Shown: positions 11,514 through 20,169 of the stretch, piece by piece | How positions within the stretch are numbered: the first letter of the stretch is position 1 | Layout: every line of letters starts with the position of its first letter | Source: Streptomyces fradiae ATCC 10745 = DSM 40063 | GTDB lineage: Bacteria > Actinomycetota > Actinomycetes > Streptomycetales > Streptomycetaceae | Length of the DNA stretch: 64,000 nt | Direction: 5' to 3' | Assembly (NCBI RefSeq): GCF_008704425.1 | Contig: NZ_CP023696.1 | Span: 5,186,501 to 5,250,500, forward strand | Notes under the pieces: model-generated | What the model was told of the DNA's origin: nothing | The model's input: the letters and a program-made list of their open reading frames with translations, nothing else | Database searches by the model: none | Program-made: the position numbers and the translations under genes

Positions 11514-11570
11514 TTTAGCCCTGGTGACGGTCACCGCCGCCGTCGCCGACCGACCCGCCGGGAGGCGCCC

Positions 11571-13181
11571 TTGCCCACACAGATCAGCCTTCACCACGTC
11601 TCCAAGTCCCAGGGCGGCAGGCTGCTGCTCGACGACGTCTCCCTCACGGTGCGTCCGGGTGAGCGCCTCGGCATCGTGGGGGAGAACGGCGCGGGCAAGT
11701 CGACGCTGCTGCGCCTCCTCGCCGGTGCGGAGCGGCCCGACGAGGGCGAGGCGACCACCGTCGCGGAGGGTGGGGTCGGCCTCCTCGCCCAGACCCCCCA
11801 GCTCCCGCCCGGCAGCACGGTCGCCGAGGCCGTCGACGCGGCCCTGGGCGAGCTCCGCGCCATGGAGGCCCGCCTCCGCGCCCTCGAAGCCGCCCTCGCC
11901 ACCGCCGGCGAGGCCGCCCTCGCCGAGTACGGCGGGCTGCTCACCGCGTACGAGCTGCGCGGCGGCTACGAGGCCGACGCCCGTGTCGACAAGGCCCTGC
12001 ACGGCCTCGGTCTCGGCGGCGTCGGCCGCGACCGTCCCCTGGGCAGCCTCTCCGGCGGCGAGCAGGCCCGCCTCGGCCTCGCCTGCCTGATCGCCGCCGC
12101 CCCGGAGGTGATGTTCCTCGACGAGCCCACCAACCACCTGGACGAAGCCGCCCTGGACTGGCTGGAGGGTGCCCTGCTCGCCCACTGCGGCACGGTCGTC
12201 GCCGTGTCCCACGACCGCACGTTCCTGGAGCGGGTCACCACCGCCGTCCTCGAAGTGGACGCCGACCGCCGCACGGTCGTCCGCTACGGCCACGGCTACG
12301 CCGGGTACCGGCAGGAGCGCGCCGCCGCCCGCCGCCGCTGGGAGCAGGCCCACGCCGAATGGCGCGACGAGACCGCCCGCCTGGAGGAGTACGCCGCCAC
12401 CACCGCCCACGGGGTGGCCGCGGGGCGCGGGATGAAGGACGGCAACAAGATGGCCTACGACCGGGCCGCGGGACGCGTCCAGGCGTCCGTCTCCGGACGG
12501 GTCCGTGCCGCCCGTGAGCGGCTGCGCCGCCTCCGCGAGAATCCCGTGCCCCCGCCCCCGCGCCCCCTCGCCTTCACCGCGCGGCCCCTGACCGGCACGG
12601 CCGGCGGCGATCTGGTGACCCTCGCCGGCGTGCGGGTCGGGGACAGGCTCGCCGTCGACCACCTCACCGTCGGCGCGGGGGAGCGGCTGCTGGTCCACGG
12701 CGACAACGGCGCGGGCAAGTCCACCCTGCTGCGGGTCATGGCCGGACTCGTCGCGCCCGACGCGGGCACCGCCACCCGGCGGGGAGCCATCGGCCACCTC
12801 GCACAGGAGATACCGGTCGGCCGTCCGCAGGAGCGTCTGCTGGCCGCGTTCGGCCGGGGCCTCGCCGGGACGGGCGAGGAGAAGGAGGAACTGCTCCTCT
12901 CCTACGGACTGTTCCGCCCGAGTGACCTCCACACGCCCGTGGGCTCCCTGTCCGCCGGGCAGCGCCGCCGACTCGCCCTCGCACGGCTCCTCGCCCGCCC
13001 CGCCGACCTGCTGCTCCTGGACGAGCCCGCCAACCACCTCGCGCCCGGCCTCATGGAGGAGCTGGAAGAGGCTCTCGACCAGTGGCCCGGGGCCCTGGTC
13101 GTCGTCTCCCACGACCGGCACCTGCGCCGCCGGTTCACCGGCCGGAGCCTGCGGCTGGAGGCCGGACGCCCGGTGCGCTGA
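11571..13181 (+). CDS. ABC-F ATPase (antibiotic-resistance / translation-factor type)
   Basis: 536 aa with two ABC domains and no membrane segments. The first domain has Walker A GENGAGKST (37-45), LSGGEQAR and FLDEPTNHLD; the second has GDNGAGKST, LSAGQRRR and LLDEPANHL. A charged helical inter-domain linker lies between (the RRRWEQAHAEWRDETARLEEY region). ABC-F proteins act on the ribosome, protecting it from antibiotics or rescuing stalled complexes. The TTG at 11571 follows GGAGG. Control by the adjacent TetR points to drug-inducible resistance rather than a housekeeping EttA-type factor. That is an inference from context. Confidence 0.85.
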   Translation: MPTQISLHHVSKSQGGRLLLDDVSLTVRPGERLGIVGENGAGKSTLLRLLAGAERPDEGEATTVAEGGVGLLAQTPQLPPGSTVAEAVDAALGELRAMEARLRALEAALATAGEAALAEYGGLLTAYELRGGYEADARVDKALHGLGLGGVGRDRPLGSLSGGEQARLGLACLIAAAPEVMFLDEPTNHLDEAALDWLEGALLAHCGTVVAVSHDRTFLERVTTAVLEVDADRRTVVRYGHGYAGYRQERAAARRRWEQAHAEWRDETARLEEYAATTAHGVAAGRGMKDGNKMAYDRAAGRVQASVSGRVRAARERLRRLRENPVPPPPRPLAFTARPLTGTAGGDLVTLAGVRVGDRLAVDHLTVGAGERLLVHGDNGAGKSTLLRVMAGLVAPDAGTATRRGAIGHLAQEIPVGRPQERLLAAFGRGLAGTGEEKEELLLSYGLFRPSDLHTPVGSLSAGQRRRLALARLLARPADLLLLDEPANHLAPGLMEELEEALDQWPGALVVVSHDRHLRRRFTGRSLRLEAGRPVR

Positions 13182-13223
13182 GCCCGGGCCGGAAGGGGAC
13201 CCACCGGATACAGTGGCAAGGCG

Positions 13224-14135
13224 ATGACCGCTGACTCCTCTCACCGCCGACGCTTCGAGCGCGCCCTCGCCAGCCTCCGGGGGCTGGCCGTCGGGGACGC
13301 CCTGGGCTCCCAGTTCTTCGTCCCCGCCCACTACCCGCTGCTCCAGCGGCGCGAGCTCCCGCCCGCCCCCTGGCGGTGGACCGACGACACCGAGATGGCC
13401 TGCTCCGTCCTGGCCGTCCTCGCCGAGCACGACCGCATCGACCAGGACGCGCTCGCCCGCTCCTTCGCGGACCACCACGACTTCGACCGCGGCTACGGCC
13501 CCGCCGTCAACCGCATGCTCCGACTGATCCGGGAGGGAGGCGACTGGCGGGAGCTCGCCGCGGCCCTCTTCCAGGGCCAGGGCTCCTGGGGCAACGGCGC
13601 GGCCATGCGGATCGCGCCCCTCGGCGCCTGGTACGCCGACGACCCCGAGCAGGCGACGCACCAGGCGGAGATCTCCTCGTACACCACCCACCAGCACCGC
13701 GAGGCCGTCGTCGGGTGCATGGCGGTCGCCGCCGCGGCAGCGCTCGCCGCGGCCCCGGAAGGCCCGCCCAGGCCCGCCGACTTCCTCGACGCCGTCGTCG
13801 CCCTCGTCCCGCGCAGCGCCGTCGGCGCCGGACTGCGCCGCGCCCGCGACATGCTCGACTACGACGACACCCAGACCGTGGCCGCCGTCCTCGGCTGCGG
13901 GCGGCGGACCAGCGCCCACGACACCGTTCCGTTCGCCCTGTGGTCCGCCGCCCGCTCCCTCGGCGACTACGAGCGGGCGTTCTGGACGACGGCCCGGGCC
14001 GGCGGGGACGTCGACACCACCTGCGCCATCGTCGGCGGTGTGGTCGCCGCCACACCGGCAGGGGCCCCGCCCGCCGACTGGCTCGCCCGCACGGAGGAAC
14101 TGCCCGGCTGGCTGCCGGAGCGCCCCGTTCGCTGA
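13224..14135 (+). CDS. ADP-ribosylglycohydrolase family protein
   Basis: 303 aa. All family motifs are visible: GLAVGDALGSQF near the N-terminus, WTDDTEM (metal-binding Thr-Asp-Asp), GNGAAMRIAPLG, and GGDVDTTCAIVGG near the C-terminus (Asp-x-Asp-Thr metal ligands). The family removes ADP-ribose from proteins or small molecules using two Mg2+ ions; DraG and ARH3 are relatives. It starts 42 bp after the ABC-F stop and could be read through from it. The substrate is unknown. Confidence 0.9.
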   Translation: MTADSSHRRRFERALASLRGLAVGDALGSQFFVPAHYPLLQRRELPPAPWRWTDDTEMACSVLAVLAEHDRIDQDALARSFADHHDFDRGYGPAVNRMLRLIREGGDWRELAAALFQGQGSWGNGAAMRIAPLGAWYADDPEQATHQAEISSYTTHQHREAVVGCMAVAAAAALAAAPEGPPRPADFLDAVVALVPRSAVGAGLRRARDMLDYDDTQTVAAVLGCGRRTSAHDTVPFALWSAARSLGDYERAFWTTARAGGDVDTTCAIVGGVVAATPAGAPPADWLARTEELPGWLPERPVR

Positions 14136-14386
14136 CCGGCGCCCTCACCGGGCACACCGATGGCTCCTGCCCAGGTCAGACAGGTCGCGGGCGGCTCTCG
14201 GGGGCCGCGTGCGGGAGCGGGGACCGGCGGCCCCTCCACCGTCCCGGCGCCTTCGGGAGTCCGGCTCCCCCCGCCCGGCGACCCCGCTTCGAGAGGCGCC
14301 CCGGGTGCTGCCCCGGAGGGACGAGGACGCAGGATGCCCATCCGGGTGTCGCGGCGGGGCGGAGGCGGCGTAACCTGTCAGGCGCC

Positions 14387-15097
14387 ATGCCGTACGAACC
14401 ACCCACACACACCGTCGAGCGCTCGATCCGGGCGACCACCGGCGCCAAGGTCATCGCCGGGGTCGACGAAGTCGGACGCGGGGCGTGGGCGGGGCCCGTC
14501 ACGGTGTGCGCCGCCATCACCGGACTGCGCCGGCCCCCCGCCGGTCTCACCGACTCCAAGCTCCTCACGCCCAAGCGCCGCGCGGAGCTGGCCGCGGAGT
14601 TGGAGCAGTGGGTCACGGCCCACGCCCTCGGTCACGCCTCCCCGGAGGAGATCGACGAGCTCGGCATGACGGCGGCGCTGAGACTGGCCGCCGTACGGGC
14701 GCTCGACGCGCTGCCGGTGCGCCCCGACGCCGTCATCCTCGACGGCAAGCACGACTACCTCGGCGCCCCCTGGCGGGTCCGTACGGTGATCAAGGGCGAC
14801 CAGTCCTGTGTCGCCGTCGCGGCCGCCTCGGTGATGGCCAAGGTGCGGCGGGACGCGATGATGGCCGAACTGGGCTCGCGGCACGACGGCTACGCGCCGT
14901 TCGGCTTCGCGGCCAACGCGGGGTACCCGTCACCGGTGCACAAGGCCGCGCTCGCCGAACTGGGCCCGACCCCGCACCACCGCATGACCTGGGCCTACCT
15001 GGACGCGCTGCCCCGGTGGCGGCACCTGAAGAAGGTCCGTGTCTCCGCGGAGGCGGCCGAACGGGAAAGCGGGGGCCAGCTCGGCTTCGATTTCTGA
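14387..15097 (+). CDS. rnhB: Ribonuclease HII
   Basis: 236 aa. It cleaves RNA in RNA-DNA hybrids and excises misincorporated ribonucleotides. Seen: AGVDEVGRGAWAGPV (catalytic DEVGRG), the second catalytic Asp in VILDGKHDY, the KGDQSCVAVAAASVMAKV segment and a C-terminal tail. The ATG at 14387 is where homology begins; no strong ribosome site precedes it, and TAACCT at 14371-14376 could be a -10 for a short-leader or leaderless transcript. Confidence 0.95.
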   Translation: MPYEPPTHTVERSIRATTGAKVIAGVDEVGRGAWAGPVTVCAAITGLRRPPAGLTDSKLLTPKRRAELAAELEQWVTAHALGHASPEEIDELGMTAALRLAAVRALDALPVRPDAVILDGKHDYLGAPWRVRTVIKGDQSCVAVAAASVMAKVRRDAMMAELGSRHDGYAPFGFAANAGYPSPVHKAALAELGPTPHHRMTWAYLDALPRWRHLKKVRVSAEAAERESGGQLGFDF

Positions 15098-15186
15098 CCG
15101 ACCGTCAGGCGTGCGCGTCCGCAGGCGGATCGCGTACTCGCCACCCGCCGGTGCCACTCGCACCGGCGTTTGATAGACATCCCTTC

Positions 15187-15816
15187 ATGCCTCTCATCCC
15201 CGAGGAGCCTCAGATTCACGAGAGTGCCCAGGGTCCCCGCGCCATGCCGGCCGCAGGCCGCCCCGCGCCGACCCCCCGACCCGTACCCGGCCCGCGCACC
15301 GCGGCCTCGCCCCGCCCCGGCCGTCCGGGCCCCGGACCGGCCAGGCCCACGCCGCCGGCGCCGCGCCCGCACACCGGGACGCAGCAGCCGCCCCGGCCGG
15401 CGAACCGTTCCGGTGACTCCCGGAGCCAGCCGCAGATCCAGCTCATCCCGGCCCCGGTGGACGGTGCCCTCGACGCCGCCGAGGAGGCGGTCGACCTCCT
15501 GCTGGAGAGCGGCCGCGCCCCAGGCGACATCCTGGTGCTCACCACCGGCGATCCGCACCCGTGGGCGGCGCACGAGCTCTCCTTCGGCGAAGCCGCCTAC
15601 TGGGCGCAGCACGACGCCCGCGACGACGTGTTCTTCGCGGCCGCGACGGCCGCGGACCGCGCCTCGACCCGCCCGGTGGTCGTCGTGGCGGTGAACGGCG
15701 ACGACGACACGGCGACCGCCCGGGCCCTGCCCACCGCGATGAAGCGCGCCGGAGCGCTGCTCGTCGTGTGCGGCGACCCGCAGCGGATCAACGCCGTCCT
15801 GGGCACCGCGCTCTGA
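15187..15816 (+). CDS. Conserved hypothetical protein, Pro-rich N-terminus
   Basis: 209 aa. The first ~85 residues are Pro/Ala/Arg-rich and look disordered. The C-terminal ~120 residues form an alpha/beta segment (GALDAAEEAVDLLLESGRAP, ILVLTTGDPHPWAAHE, RPVVVVAVNG, GALLVVCGDPQRINAV). The last part resembles the end of a helicase-like or P-loop fold but has no Walker A motif. It follows rnhB by 89 bp on the same strand. Function unknown; apparently Streptomyces-conserved. Confidence 0.75.
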   Translation: MPLIPEEPQIHESAQGPRAMPAAGRPAPTPRPVPGPRTAASPRPGRPGPGPARPTPPAPRPHTGTQQPPRPANRSGDSRSQPQIQLIPAPVDGALDAAEEAVDLLLESGRAPGDILVLTTGDPHPWAAHELSFGEAAYWAQHDARDDVFFAAATAADRASTRPVVVVAVNGDDDTATARALPTAMKRAGALLVVCGDPQRINAVLGTAL

Positions 15817-16243
15817 CGGGGGGTCGGCCGGCCGTGTCCCGGGCGGTGTGACCCGCTTTCCGGGCCGGTCCCGGTGAGCCCGGCGTACACCGGTGCGCCA
15901 CCGCCGTCCGGTACCGCGCTCACAGCCGTCCTGGGCGCGGCCCGACTGGTGGCGCCCGCCGCCCGGTGTGGTCCGCCGCCCGGTGTGGCCCGCCGTCCGG
16001 GCGGTGCCCGTCGGGCCTCCCGGGCGCTGCGGGGAGGTGCGGAGGCTGCCGGGTCGCGAGGCCGGCCGGGCCCCTCTCGGCCGGTGCGGCCGGATGCCTG
16101 CCTGTCGGTGCCCGGCAGGCTGGTGCTGGGCAGGCCGGTAGGCCGGTGCCCGTCCGGGCGGTGCAGCCGGTGCCTCTCGGGCCGGGGGCGCGGTGGTCCC
16201 CTGCCAGGCGCCGAGCCGCATCCGGGCGGCGCGGCGGTGAGGG
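15817..16243. other. Convergent intergenic region without a recognised feature
   Basis: 427 bp between two convergent genes. It contains a short direct duplication around 15956-15990 (GCCGCCCGGTGTGG twice) and is otherwise low-complexity GC-rich DNA. No gene or clear terminator was seen. Confidence 0.5.
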
Positions 16244-16873
16244 CTAGCGTGCCGCCGCGCGCCGCAGAGGCTCCGTCGCGCCGCTCGCCCTGCGCAGAGA
16301 GGGCGGCGCCCCCTGCGCCCCGGCGTCCGACAGGTCGGCGGGCGGTGACCCCGTGTGCGGGCTGCGGCCGCCGCGTCCCTCGCCCATCACCTGCCATCCC
16401 TCGCCGGTCAGTGTGATGTACGCGCCGCAGCGGAGCCCGTGCAGCGTGCAGGCGTCCCGCAGGCCCCACATCCACGCCCCGTCCTCCTCCGTCCAGCGCG
16501 CGTCGCCCGCTCGGCAGTACAGCAGGACGGCCGTCCGCACCGGAGTGCGCCGCCGCAGGTCGTGCGGGAGCACCCGGCGCAGATGTGCCAGCAGCGCGTT
16601 GCGGAAGTCCCAGCCGTCCGCCACGATCGGCCTCGGCGTGAAGGAGGCACTGGCGATGAGCCGCTCGTCGTGGTCGAGGACGGCGACCACCGCCGTGGCG
16701 GGACCCGGCCGGTGGCGGGCGTGCAGACCCGTCACGACGTCACGCGGGTCGCGCAGCAGGGGAATTCCGGCCGACACCCATTCGGCGGGCTCGAGCACAC
16801 GGGCGAGACGGCTCGCGGAACCGGCCGGCGAGGCGAACGAGCCGGGTGCGGTCGAAGCGAATCCGAAGGTCAC
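16244..16873 (-). CDS. Conserved hypothetical protein
   Basis: 209 aa. A mixed alpha/beta core (RDVVTGLHARHRPGPATAVVAVLDHDERLIASASF, LLYCRAGDARWTEEDGAWMWGLRDAC) is flanked by low-complexity ends. The segment recalls RadC-like or JAB-type folds only loosely, and no metal motif is intact. The GTG at 16873 is supported by AAGGGAGG. It is divergent from the RecQ-type helicase, with 379 bp between. Function unknown. Confidence 0.7.
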   Translation of the reverse strand: MTFGFASTAPGSFASPAGSASRLARVLEPAEWVSAGIPLLRDPRDVVTGLHARHRPGPATAVVAVLDHDERLIASASFTPRPIVADGWDFRNALLAHLRRVLPHDLRRRTPVRTAVLLYCRAGDARWTEEDGAWMWGLRDACTLHGLRCGAYITLTGEGWQVMGEGRGGRSPHTGSPPADLSDAGAQGAPPSLRRASGATEPLRRAAAR

Positions 16874-17252
16874 GGTCCTCCCTTCGCATACGCGCCCGCA
16901 GAGCGGGCAGGGGGCGGGTGAGGGCCCGCCGCGGCACGGCTGTCCCGGAGTGAGACGGACCGTGCGGGGCGGAGTCCAATTCTTGCTGGCCGCACGGGTG
17001 GGCGGCAACGAGCAATTGCGGCCGCTGACGGGAATGGGATGGTATGGCGGCAATTCCCGGCCCGAACTCTTCACCGTGCCGACCGGTGACGGCCATCAGC
17101 TCGCAGACCAGCGAAAACGCCGGGCACCCCGCCCGAGGCCCCGCGCACCGCGGCACCCGTTCCGCCGGCCCGGCGCCCCGCGACCCCCGGTCGCCCTCAC
17201 GTCACACGCGGTGAGGTGGCCGACTGTCACACCCATCGGGTTGCATGGGGGC
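16874..17252. other. Divergent intergenic region upstream of the RecQ-type gene
   Basis: 379 bp. It is relatively AT-richer between about 16975 and 17080 and must carry promoters for both flanking genes. I could not fix them. No SOS box was found. Confidence 0.45.
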
Positions 17253-19415
17253 ATGGACGACCTCGAGCTCCGCACCGAAGCCGACACCATCCTCGCCCAG
17301 CTGGTCGGCGACCCCGCGGGGTCGGCCCGGCTCCGGGAGGACCAGTGGCAGGCCGTCGCCGCCCTGGTGAAGGAGCGCCGCAGAGCCCTGGTCGTGCAGC
17401 GCACCGGCTGGGGCAAGTCCGCCGTGTACTTCGTCGCCACCGCCCTGCTGCGCCGCCGCGGCGCCGGTCCCACCGTGATCGTCTCACCGCTGCTGGCGCT
17501 CATGCGCAACCAGGTCGAGGCGGCGGAGCGGGCCGGCATCCGGGCCCGCACGATCAACTCCGCCAACCCGGAGGAGTGGACCGGCGTCTACGGGGAGGTG
17601 GAGCGCGGCGAGACCGACGTCCTGCTCGTCAGCCCGGAGCGGCTCAACTCCGTCGACTTCCGCGAGCAGGTGCTGCCCAAGCTCGCGGCCACGACGGGCC
17701 TGCTGGTGGTCGACGAGGCGCACTGCATCTCCGACTGGGGCCACGACTTCCGCCCGGACTACCGGCGGCTGCGCTCGATGCTCGCCGACCTCGCCCCCGG
17801 CGTGCCGGTACTGGCCACCACGGCGACCGCCAACGCCCGCGTGACCGCGGACGTGGCCGAGCAGCTCGGCACGGGCGCGGGGGAGGCCCTGGTGCTGCGC
17901 GGCCCGCTGGACCGGGAGAGCCTGCGGCTCGGCGTCGTGCGCCTGCCGGACGCGGCCCACCGCCTGGCGTGGCTCGCGGAGCACCTGGACGAGCTGCCCG
18001 GCTCAGGGATCGTGTACGCCCTGACGGTCGCCGCCGCCGAGGAGGCGACCGCCTTCCTGCGGCAGCGCGGGTTCGCGGTGTCCTCGTACACGGGCCGCAC
18101 GGAGAACGCCGACCGGCTGCAGGCCGAGACCGACCTCCAGGCGAACCGGGTCAAGGCGCTCGTGGCCACCTCCGCGCTCGGCATGGGCTTCGACAAGCCG
18201 GACCTGGGCTTCGTGGTGCACCTCGGTTCGCCGTCCTCGCCGATCGCCTACTACCAGCAGGTGGGGCGGGCGGGGCGCGGCGTGGAGCACGCGGAGGTGC
18301 TGATGCTGCCCGGCAAGGAGGACGAGGCGATCTGGCGCTACTTCGCCGACACGGCCTTCCCGCCCGAGGCTCAGGTGCGCCAGACCCTCGCGGCCCTCGC
18401 CGAGGCCGGGCGGCCGCTCTCCGTGCCCGCCCTGGAGGCGGCGGTGGAGCTGCGCCGCACCCGTCTGGAGACCATGCTGAAGGTCCTCGACGTCGACGGG
18501 GCGGTGAAGCGGGTCAAGGGCGGCTGGACCTCGACCGGCGAGCCCTGGGTGTACGACGCCGAGCGCTACGCGCGCGTGCGGCGCCAGCGGGAGGCCGAGC
18601 AGCAGGCCATGCGCGACTACGTGGGCACGTCGCGGTGCCGGATGGAGTTCCTGCGGCGGCAGCTGGACGACGAGGGCGCGGCGCCGTGCGGCCGCTGCGA
18701 CAACTGCGCGGGCGCCTGGATCGGTGCCGCGGTGTCGGCCGAGGCGCTGGACGGGGCCGTGCGGGAGCTGGACCGCCCCGGTGTGGAGGTGGAGCCGCGC
18801 CGCATGTGGCCGACCGGGATGGCCGCCCTGGGCGTCGAGCTCAGGGGGCGCATCCCGGCCGGCGAGCAGTGCTCCACCGGGCGGGCCCTCGGGAGGCTCT
18901 CCGACATCGGCTGGGGCAACCGGCTGCGCCCGCTGCTGGCCGAGGGCGCTCCCGACGGGCCGGTCCCCGACGACGTCCTGCGAGCCGCTGTGGCGGTACT
19001 CGCCGACTGGGCGCGCTCACCGGGAGGCTGGGCGTCGGACGCGCCGGACGCCACCGCCCGCCCGACCGGTGTCGTCGCCGTACCGTCCCTGACCCGCCCG
19101 CGACTGGTGGACACCCTCGCGCGGGGGATCGCCGAGGTCGGGCGGCTGCCCTACCTGGGAGCCCTCGCGTACACCGGTGGGGAGGGCGCGCACTCGGCGC
19201 GCCGCAGCAACTCCGCCCAGCGCCTGAGGGCGCTGTCCGGCGCGTTCGCGGTCCCGGACGAGCTGGCCGGGGCGCTGGCAGCCCATCCCGGCCCCGTACT
19301 CCTCGTGGACGACTACACGGACTCCGGCTGGACCCTCGCGGTCGCGGCCCGGCTCCTGCGCCGCGCGGGAGGCGGCGCGCCGGTCCTCCCCCTGGTCCTC
19401 GCCGCGGCGGGCTGA
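17253..19415 (+). CDS. RecQ-family DNA helicase with C-terminal phosphoribosyltransferase-like domain
   Basis: 720 aa. The helicase core has motif I RTGWGKS (about 50-56), DEAHCISDWGHDFR from Asp154, ATTATA, TSALGMGFDKPDL and the QVGRAGRG motif VI. The RecQ zinc site follows at about 456-490 (CRMEF, CGRCDNC). The remaining ~230 residues do not look like RQC/HRDC. They contain VVAVPSLTRPRLVDTLA and VLLVDDYTDSGWTL (about 681-694), a PRPP-binding loop signature as in ComF-type phosphoribosyltransferases. Helicase role: 3'-5' unwinding in recombination repair. The role of the fused domain is unknown. It is monocistronic. Confidence 0.88.
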   Translation: MDDLELRTEADTILAQLVGDPAGSARLREDQWQAVAALVKERRRALVVQRTGWGKSAVYFVATALLRRRGAGPTVIVSPLLALMRNQVEAAERAGIRARTINSANPEEWTGVYGEVERGETDVLLVSPERLNSVDFREQVLPKLAATTGLLVVDEAHCISDWGHDFRPDYRRLRSMLADLAPGVPVLATTATANARVTADVAEQLGTGAGEALVLRGPLDRESLRLGVVRLPDAAHRLAWLAEHLDELPGSGIVYALTVAAAEEATAFLRQRGFAVSSYTGRTENADRLQAETDLQANRVKALVATSALGMGFDKPDLGFVVHLGSPSSPIAYYQQVGRAGRGVEHAEVLMLPGKEDEAIWRYFADTAFPPEAQVRQTLAALAEAGRPLSVPALEAAVELRRTRLETMLKVLDVDGAVKRVKGGWTSTGEPWVYDAERYARVRRQREAEQQAMRDYVGTSRCRMEFLRRQLDDEGAAPCGRCDNCAGAWIGAAVSAEALDGAVRELDRPGVEVEPRRMWPTGMAALGVELRGRIPAGEQCSTGRALGRLSDIGWGNRLRPLLAEGAPDGPVPDDVLRAAVAVLADWARSPGGWASDAPDATARPTGVVAVPSLTRPRLVDTLARGIAEVGRLPYLGALAYTGGEGAHSARRSNSAQRLRALSGAFAVPDELAGALAAHPGPVLLVDDYTDSGWTLAVAARLLRRAGGGAPVLPLVLAAAG

Positions 19416-19438
19416 CGGGCCGCCCTCCGTGCGGCCCG
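19416..19438 (+). terminator. Hairpin directly after the RecQ-type gene
   Basis: 8-bp perfect stem (19416-19423 with 19431-19438) and a 7-nt loop, starting immediately after the stop codon. Confidence 0.5.
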
Positions 19439-19661
19439 GCGGAAGGGCGACCGGCCCGCCAACGGCCCGGCGGGACACCGGACGGCCCGCGGCCGGCGCC
19501 GTCCCGCTGGAGCGCGCCGTCGTCGCCCCCGGGTTCCGGGCTCGGTCGCGCGCACGTCCGCGCCCGCACCCCGACGGGGCGCGGATCCCGGCCGTCCGGT
19601 CCACCTCGGGCCGAGGCCGTACCCCCCCCCACATCGCCCATCGATCCCGGAGGTTGCCGAC

Positions 19662-20116
19662 ATGACGCCCGTACCGCGCAGGGCCGCCGAACTCACCGTC
19701 GGTGAACTGGCGGAACGCAGTGGGGTCAGCACGTCGGCGTTGCGCTTCTACGAGGACCAGGAGCTGATCTCCAGCCGCCGGACCCCGGGGAACCAGCGTC
19801 GTTACAGCCGTGACACGCTGCGGCGCGTCGCCTTCGTGCGGGCGTCCCACGCGTCGGGATCTCGCTGGAGGACATCCGGGCCGCGCTGAAGCTGCTGCCC
19901 GACGAGCGCACGCCGACCCGTGAGGACTGGGCGAGGGTCTCCGAGCTCTGGCGCCATGACCTCAACACCCGCATCAAGCAGTTACAGGAGCTGAGGGACG
20001 ATCTCGTCTCCTGCATCGGCTGCGGCTGCCTGTCCCTGGGCCGGTGCGCACTCGTCAACCCCGGCGACATCCACCGGCGCATCGGCAAGGGCCCCACCCG
20101 CCTCACCGGCGGGTGA
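19662..20116 (+). pseudogene. soxR: SoxR redox sensor, MerR family, interrupted by a one-base frameshift
   Basis: The first frame (19662 to ~19849) encodes a MerR HTH: LTVGELAERSGVSTSALRFYEDQELISSRR, then RRYSRDTLRRVAFVRAS. Without correction it stops at 19889 after 75 aa. The remainder is intact in the frame starting at 19850: VGISLEDIRAAL, DERTPTREDW and CIGCGCLSLGRC, the CX2CXCX5C [2Fe-2S] motif of SoxR, ending at 20116. Adding one base near 19848-19850 restores a ~151-aa protein. A TTA leucine codon lies at 19982-19984 in the second part. GGAGG precedes the ATG. Either a true null allele or a sequencing error. SoxR activates genes in response to redox-active compounds. Confidence 0.9.
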
Positions 20117-20169
20117 GGCGGGCGGGCCGGGCAACGGCGCGCCGGTGGCCGAGCCGTGGTGGCTCCGCG

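Noticed and set aside
11523..11535. GGTGAC-G-GTCACC palindrome as a leader-peptide attenuator for the ABC-F gene
   Set aside because: A perfect palindrome, but no short leader frame with a ribosome site or competing hairpins could be supported in the 56-bp leader.
11472..13919. 815-aa open frame antisense to the ABC-F gene
   Set aside because: Shadow frame; it would run through the operator region and two well-supported genes.
19622..19630. C9 homopolymer as the cause of the soxR frameshift
   Set aside because: It lies in the untranslated leader, 32 bp before the start codon; the frame change is near 19848-19850.
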